From Candidatus Pullichristensenella avicola (GTDB taxonomy: Bacteria > Bacillota > Clostridia > Christensenellales > Aristaeellaceae), in NCBI GenBank assembly GCA_018711655.1, contig DVIA01000072.1, positions 1-64,000 on the forward strand: DNA of 64,000 nucleotides, in the 5' to 3' direction. The translations under genes were made by a program, and so were the position numbers. Below, one piece after another: positions 60,169 through 64,000 of the stretch. Below the pieces are notes generated by a model. It made no database searches and had not been told where the DNA came from. It saw only the letters and a program-made list of their open reading frames with translations. The stretch's first letter is position 1. The number at the start of each line of letters is the position of its first letter.

Positions 60169-61647
60169 TTGAGCGACTTTATCCTTGAACTTCGCAATAT
60201 CTGCAAAAGCTTTCCGGGCGTCAAGGCGTTGGACAACGTTTCGTTCTCCATCGAGCGCGGCACGGTGCATGCGCTGGTGGGCGAGAACGGCGCGGGCAAA
60301 TCCACGCTGATCAAGGTGCTTGCCGGCATCTACCAGCCCGAAAGCGGCGAAATGATTCTGGAAGGCGCGGCGCGGCACTTCAAGACTCCGAGCGAATCGC
60401 AGGCTGCGGGCATCAGCGTCGTGCATCAGGAAATCAAGCTTTCCGAAACGCTTTCGGTGGCGGAAAACGTCTTTCTGGGCAACCTTCTTTACAAGGGCAT
60501 CCGCGTGGACTGGAAGGCCATGCGCGAACGCGCCGACGAGATGCTCACGCAGCTGGGCCTGTCTTTGGACGTCAACGCCGTGGTCAGCGATCTGTCGGTG
60601 GCGCAAAAGCAGATGGTCGAAATCTGCAAGGCCATCAACCGCAACTGCCGTCTGCTGATCATGGACGAGCCTTCCGCCACGCTGACTGAGAAGGAGCAGA
60701 AGGTCATGTTCCAGACGGTCAAGCGCCTGCGCGAGCAGGGCATGACCATCATCTACATCTCGCACCGCCTGGACGAGATTTTCGACCTGGCCGACAATGT
60801 CACCGTGCTGCGCGACGGCTGCCATGTACGCACCATGGCGGTATCGGACGTCACCCGCCACGATCTGGTGACGATGATGGTTGGCCGCGAGGTGGTCAAC
60901 GAGTATCCGAAGGAGACCGTTCCTCTGGGCGACACGGTTCTGGAGGTCAAGGACATCACGCGCAAGGGCGTGCTCAACGGCATTTCCTTCAAACTGCGCC
61001 GCGGCGAAGTGCTGGGCGTGGCCGGCCTGGTCGGCGCGGGCCGCACCGAGCTTGCGCGCGCCATTCTGGGCATCGACAAGATCGACGGCGGCGAGATTTA
61101 TCTCAACGGCCAGAAAGTGACCATTCCCTCGTTCCGCGAGGCCATCCGCAAGGGCTTTGCCCTGGTGCCGGAGGACCGCAAGAATCAGGGCCTGGTGCAG
61201 CTTTTGAGCGTGTGCCGCAACATCTGCATGGTCAACATGAACGCTGTGTCCAGCGGCATGGTGGTCAGCGAGGCCAAAGAGCGCGAACGCGCGCTGGAAT
61301 ACGTCGGCAAGCTGGACATCTCCACCCCCTCGGTGGAAACGGAAGTGCAGTACCTCTCCGGCGGCAACCAGCAGAAGGTGGTCATCGCCAAGTGGCTTTT
61401 GCAGGATGCGGACATCATCATCCTTGACGAGCCGACCCGCGGCATCGACGTGGGCGCCAAGAGCGAGATTTATCTTCTGATCAACGACCTTGTCAAGTCC
61501 GGCAAGTCGGTCATCATGATCTCCTCGGAAATTCCCGAGATCGTCGGCATGTCCGACCGCGTGCTGGTCATGCACGAGGGCAACAAAGTGGGCGAACTTA
61601 CCCGCGAAGAGGTCTCCCCGGAGGCCATCATGGCCCTGTGCGTATAA
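60169..61647 (+). CDS. Sugar-type ABC transporter ATPase with two domains
   Basis: The 492-aa RbsA/MglA-like protein has Walker A GENGAGKST in domain 1 and a degenerate GLVGAGRTE in domain 2, plus LSGGNQQK and LDEPTRGIDVG. The start is a TTG at 60169, with AGGAGG 8 nt upstream; a TTG at 60163 is too close. It overlaps no neighbour and lies 13 bp after the permease. Confidence 0.93.
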   Translation: MSDFILELRNICKSFPGVKALDNVSFSIERGTVHALVGENGAGKSTLIKVLAGIYQPESGEMILEGAARHFKTPSESQAAGISVVHQEIKLSETLSVAENVFLGNLLYKGIRVDWKAMRERADEMLTQLGLSLDVNAVVSDLSVAQKQMVEICKAINRNCRLLIMDEPSATLTEKEQKVMFQTVKRLREQGMTIIYISHRLDEIFDLADNVTVLRDGCHVRTMAVSDVTRHDLVTMMVGREVVNEYPKETVPLGDTVLEVKDITRKGVLNGISFKLRRGEVLGVAGLVGAGRTELARAILGIDKIDGGEIYLNGQKVTIPSFREAIRKGFALVPEDRKNQGLVQLLSVCRNICMVNMNAVSSGMVVSEAKERERALEYVGKLDISTPSVETEVQYLSGGNQQKVVIAKWLLQDADIIILDEPTRGIDVGAKSEIYLLINDLVKSGKSVIMISSEIPEIVGMSDRVLVMHEGNKVGELTREEVSPEAIMALCV

Positions 61648-61703
61648 TTCATTCGGCCCTGTCCGCGAAAGCGGAAAAATAGAGCAAAGTAGGAGGTACC
61701 AAC

Positions 61704-62663
61704 ATGAAAAAACACCTGCTGTCCCTGATCATGGCCGTCGTCCTGGTCGTGTGCTTCTGCGCGCCCACCATGGCCGAGACCGAAGAGCCCCTCAAGCTCG
61801 CCGTCGCGCATATCACGATGTACGACGAGTGGTGCAAGGCCGTTTATGACGAGTTCATCGCTCAGTGCGCCGAGCGCGGCTGGGAAGTGACCATCGCCGA
61901 CGGTAACCTGAACGCCGAGACCCAGCAGAAGCAGGTCGAGGACTTTATCGCTCAGGGCGACTATGACGCCATCCTCATCGACCCCGTCAACTCTGACGGC
62001 ATCATCCCCACGCTGGAGCAGGCCGGCGAGGCGGGCATCCCCGTGTTTGCCTTCGACAGCGGCACGGACTATGCGGACCTGGTGACGCACGTTGCCTGGG
62101 ACCATGCCGAGACGGGCGTGCTGTGCGCGCAGTGGGTTGCGGACTATGCCAACGAGAACCTGGGCGGCAAGGTGCGCGTGGGCGTGCTGGCCATGCTCAA
62201 CGCCGTGCATACGCAGGTTCGCTCCGAGGCCTTCGTTGAGGAACTGGAGCGCCTGATGGGCGCCGAGAACATCACCTGGGTGTTCAATCAGGACTTCGGC
62301 GAGACCCGTGAGTCTGCCGCCAACATCGTCACCAACAACATCATGAAGCCCATCGACGTCATCTGGGGCGCCGTGGACAACGCCGCCATCGGCGCGACCA
62401 CCGCGCTGGAGCAGAACGCCGCCACCGGCACCATCGTCGTCTCTGCGGGCGGCTGGGGCGCCGAGCCGTTCGGCCTCATCAACGAGGGCAACCCCTACTA
62501 CAAGATGTGCATCGCCGTCTCCGCGGCCAACATCGTTGAACTGACGCTGGATTCCGTCGAGAAGTATTTCGCCGGCGAAGAGATCCCGAAGTCTCAGAAC
62601 ATCGAACTGGCCATCGTCGATGCCAGCAACATCGCCGACTACATGAAGTACGTCGAGGAATAA
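61704..62663 (+). CDS. Sugar-type ABC transporter substrate-binding protein
   Basis: The 319-aa type 1 periplasmic-binding-protein-like component has a signal peptide ending APTMAE without a lipobox, KLAVAHITMYDEWCKAVYDEF, ADGNLNAETQQKQVEDFI, DAILIDPVNSDGI and VFAFDSGTD. The ligand is unknown. AGGAGG precedes the ATG. It is followed by a weak terminator that could raise its mRNA level over downstream genes. Confidence 0.92.
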   Translation: MKKHLLSLIMAVVLVVCFCAPTMAETEEPLKLAVAHITMYDEWCKAVYDEFIAQCAERGWEVTIADGNLNAETQQKQVEDFIAQGDYDAILIDPVNSDGIIPTLEQAGEAGIPVFAFDSGTDYADLVTHVAWDHAETGVLCAQWVADYANENLGGKVRVGVLAMLNAVHTQVRSEAFVEELERLMGAENITWVFNQDFGETRESAANIVTNNIMKPIDVIWGAVDNAAIGATTALEQNAATGTIVVSAGGWGAEPFGLINEGNPYYKMCIAVSAANIVELTLDSVEKYFAGEEIPKSQNIELAIVDASNIADYMKYVEE

Positions 62664-62672
62664 CCCATTTGC

Positions 62673-62701
62673 GCCGGGGGAACCATGCCGGTTCTCCCGG
62701 C
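62673..62701 (+). terminator. Intergenic hairpin after the binding-protein gene
   Basis: GCCGGGGGAACC and GGTTCTCCCGGC pair with one G-U or mismatch around ATGCC, but only a weak T-rich tract follows. It probably reduces read-through into the next gene and protects the upstream mRNA end. Confidence 0.55.
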
Positions 62702-62742
62702 CTTCCTTCAATTAATTTCTAAAGTGGGAGGACTAATTAACA

Positions 62743-63921
62743 ATGAGCAAACAAATCAAGCGGCTGCCGCGCGAGGAATACGATCTGCGCATTCGCCGCG
62801 TTCAGGAGCGCATGGCGAAGGAGGGCATTGATCTGCTGGTGGCCCATGCCTGCGAGTGCGAGTCGGCCACGGTGCGCTATCTGACCGACTTTTGGGCGGT
62901 GTTCGATTTTGTCGGCGTGCTGGTGCCCGTGGAGGGCAAGCCGATCCTGCTCACCGGCGGCCCCGAGTCCTACGATTTTGCGGTGAAATTTGCGCGAATC
63001 GACGATGTGCGCGTGCATCCGATGTATGTGGAAACCTGCGCGCCGGAGTGGGACAAACCCACCGACCCCTGGAGTTATGAGCGCATTCTGGACGAAATCC
63101 GCGAGCGGATTCCCGTGCGCAAAATCGGCATCGTCAACGTCAACACCATTCCGCACGTCATTTACGCCGACATCGAAAAGGGCGCGCGCGGCGCGCAGAT
63201 CGTGCCGGCCGAGGAGATCATTCTCGATCTGCGCGCCTACAAGTCCGCGGGCGAGATCGAGCTTCTCAGGGAGGGCTATCGCATCACCGAAGAGGCGCTG
63301 CAAAAGACCATGGAAATCCTCCGGCCCGGCGTGCGCGAGCGCGAGCTTCTGGCGCATTGGAAGGCGCTGTCCTTTGAAATGGGCGCGGAGGGGTTCGGCT
63401 ATCCCTGCTGGGTGACCAGCGGCCCGTCCACCTACCAGAGCCTGTGCAAGTCCACCGACCGCGAGATTGGCCAAAACGAAATGGTGCAGTTCTCCGTGGG
63501 CGCCAAATACAGCGGCTACTGCGGCAACATCGGCCGCGTGGCGGTGCTGGGCAAACTGCCGCAACGCCATATGGACATGATTCGCATCGCCGGCGAGTGC
63601 CTGGAGGAGACCATCGCCACCATGGGCCCGGGCGTGCCCTTTGCGCAGGTGTACGACAAATTCCAGGCGCGCCTGACGCGCTATGGCTTCGGCGGGCTTT
63701 CCCTCTACGGCCCGGCGCACTCCACCGGCCTGCAGGAATGCGAGGCGCCGTGGGTGGACAACCGCACCGGACGCGTGCTGGAGCCGAACATGGTGTTCAA
63801 TATCGACATTTGGATCGCCGACGACCGCTACGGCGTGCGCCTGGAGGACGGCGTGCTCGTTACTGAAAAGGGACTTGAGCAGCTGACCACCTGGCATCGC
63901 GATGTGATCGCCATCGCCTGA
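62743..63921 (+). CDS. M24-family pita-bread protein, without metal ligands (2)
   Basis: The 392-aa protein has the M24B fold, with N-terminal domain and C-terminal GPAHSTGLQECEAPWV. The metal-binding Asp pair is replaced by Ser and Asn in VQFSVGAKYSGYCGNIGRV. The His of GPAHSTG is kept. It is a divergent paralogue of the protein at 57025-58368 in the same operon. The reaction could be amidine or peptide hydrolysis, as in creatinase; this is not settled by sequence. Confidence 0.82.
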   Translation: MSKQIKRLPREEYDLRIRRVQERMAKEGIDLLVAHACECESATVRYLTDFWAVFDFVGVLVPVEGKPILLTGGPESYDFAVKFARIDDVRVHPMYVETCAPEWDKPTDPWSYERILDEIRERIPVRKIGIVNVNTIPHVIYADIEKGARGAQIVPAEEIILDLRAYKSAGEIELLREGYRITEEALQKTMEILRPGVRERELLAHWKALSFEMGAEGFGYPCWVTSGPSTYQSLCKSTDREIGQNEMVQFSVGAKYSGYCGNIGRVAVLGKLPQRHMDMIRIAGECLEETIATMGPGVPFAQVYDKFQARLTRYGFGGLSLYGPAHSTGLQECEAPWVDNRTGRVLEPNMVFNIDIWIADDRYGVRLEDGVLVTEKGLEQLTTWHRDVIAIA

Positions 63922-63937
63922 GGCAAAGGAGACGCCT

Positions 63938-64000
63938 ATGAACACGGAAAACCGCAACGCGCCGATGCTTTCGCTGCTGGCGGAACTGGTGCGCTGCCCA
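63938..64000 (+). CDS. Start of a probable M20-family deacylase/peptidase, cut by window end
   Basis: Only 21 codons are visible: ATG at 63938 with AAAGGAGA upstream, ending LSLLAELVRCP. The pattern LLxELVRxPS opens many M20 enzymes (ArgE/DapE), so that family is suggested. It lies 16 bp after the M24 gene. Confidence 0.4.
   Translation, partial: MNTENRNAPMLSLLAELVRCP

Overview
The window joins two kinds of DNA. Positions 1 to about 9,140 are visibly AT-richer and form the end of a mobile island. The remaining 55 kb is GC-rich chromosome with strong Shine-Dalgarno sites and consensus -35/-10 promoters with 17-bp spacers. The gene set (ferredoxin-dependent 2-oxoglutarate oxidoreductase with succinyl-CoA ligase, LuxS, CsoR, LCP protein, TnpV and DUF6462-type transposon genes, UPF0735 ACT protein, Gx transporter) points to an anaerobic, GC-rich member of the Firmicutes/Clostridia. 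This is inferred from gene content; no rRNA or tRNA gene is present. Three of the four ABC substrate-binding proteins have plain signal peptides without a lipobox, which is unusual for a monoderm.

Island (1-9,140): the 3' part of a probable defence operon with three overlapping genes, namely an NTPase-like protein with a degenerate P-loop (cut by the window edge), an unrecognised 335-aa protein, and a 1,749-aa DEAH helicase with several zinc ribbons and a C-terminal DUF1998 cysteine cluster (like Druantia DruE and its relatives). After it come an RlmD-like C-terminal fragment, a structured-RNA candidate that resembles HEARO/omega RNA without an adjacent nuclease gene, TnpV, two excisionase-like proteins and an apparent integrase tail, ending beside lysS.

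Chromosome, left part (9,204-25,174, all on the minus strand): greA-lysS; a sugar ABC operon; a Zn/Cd efflux operon (ArsR-type repressor, HMA chaperone, P1B ATPase); polyphosphate kinase; phosphofructokinase; and the methionine importer metNIQ. The met operon starts with a 17-codon Met-rich leader peptide and an intrinsic terminator, so it looks attenuated. A 55-aa small protein follows.

Middle (25,272-39,536): two secreted proteins, the second being the front of a polymorphic toxin broken by two TGA codons and a frameshift, with its nuclease half lacking the expected histidines. Next are three tandem copies of the 3' end of a copper gene, then copA (with a fused, possibly separately translated CopZ domain) and csoR under twin CsoR operators. 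Further genes encode a CmpB-family membrane protein, a beta-hydroxyacid dehydrogenase, a chloramphenicol-acetyltransferase-like enzyme, an LCP protein, ApbE, and a divergent NusG-II/Gx pair that together resemble part of a flavin-based electron-transfer locus. An ACT regulator and a GNAT enzyme close the block.

Right part (39,675-64,000, mainly plus strand): korDABC-sucCD converts 2-oxoglutarate to succinate with substrate-level phosphorylation. Then come a CBS/CorC membrane protein, a FucU-family mutarotase, a large secreted protein, an Lgt-like enzyme and luxS. A TPP riboswitch with terminator controls a ThiXYZ-type importer and is followed by a TatD hydrolase. Finally, a ROK repressor faces an operon with an alcohol dehydrogenase, two divergent M24 proteins, a PIG-L deacetylase, a sugar-type ABC importer and the start of a probable M20 enzyme. 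This looks like a dedicated uptake and breakdown pathway for an unknown, possibly N-acylated, compound.

Four intergenic regions carry short local tandem duplications (about 71, 92, 152 and 155 bp), a recurring feature of this genome.
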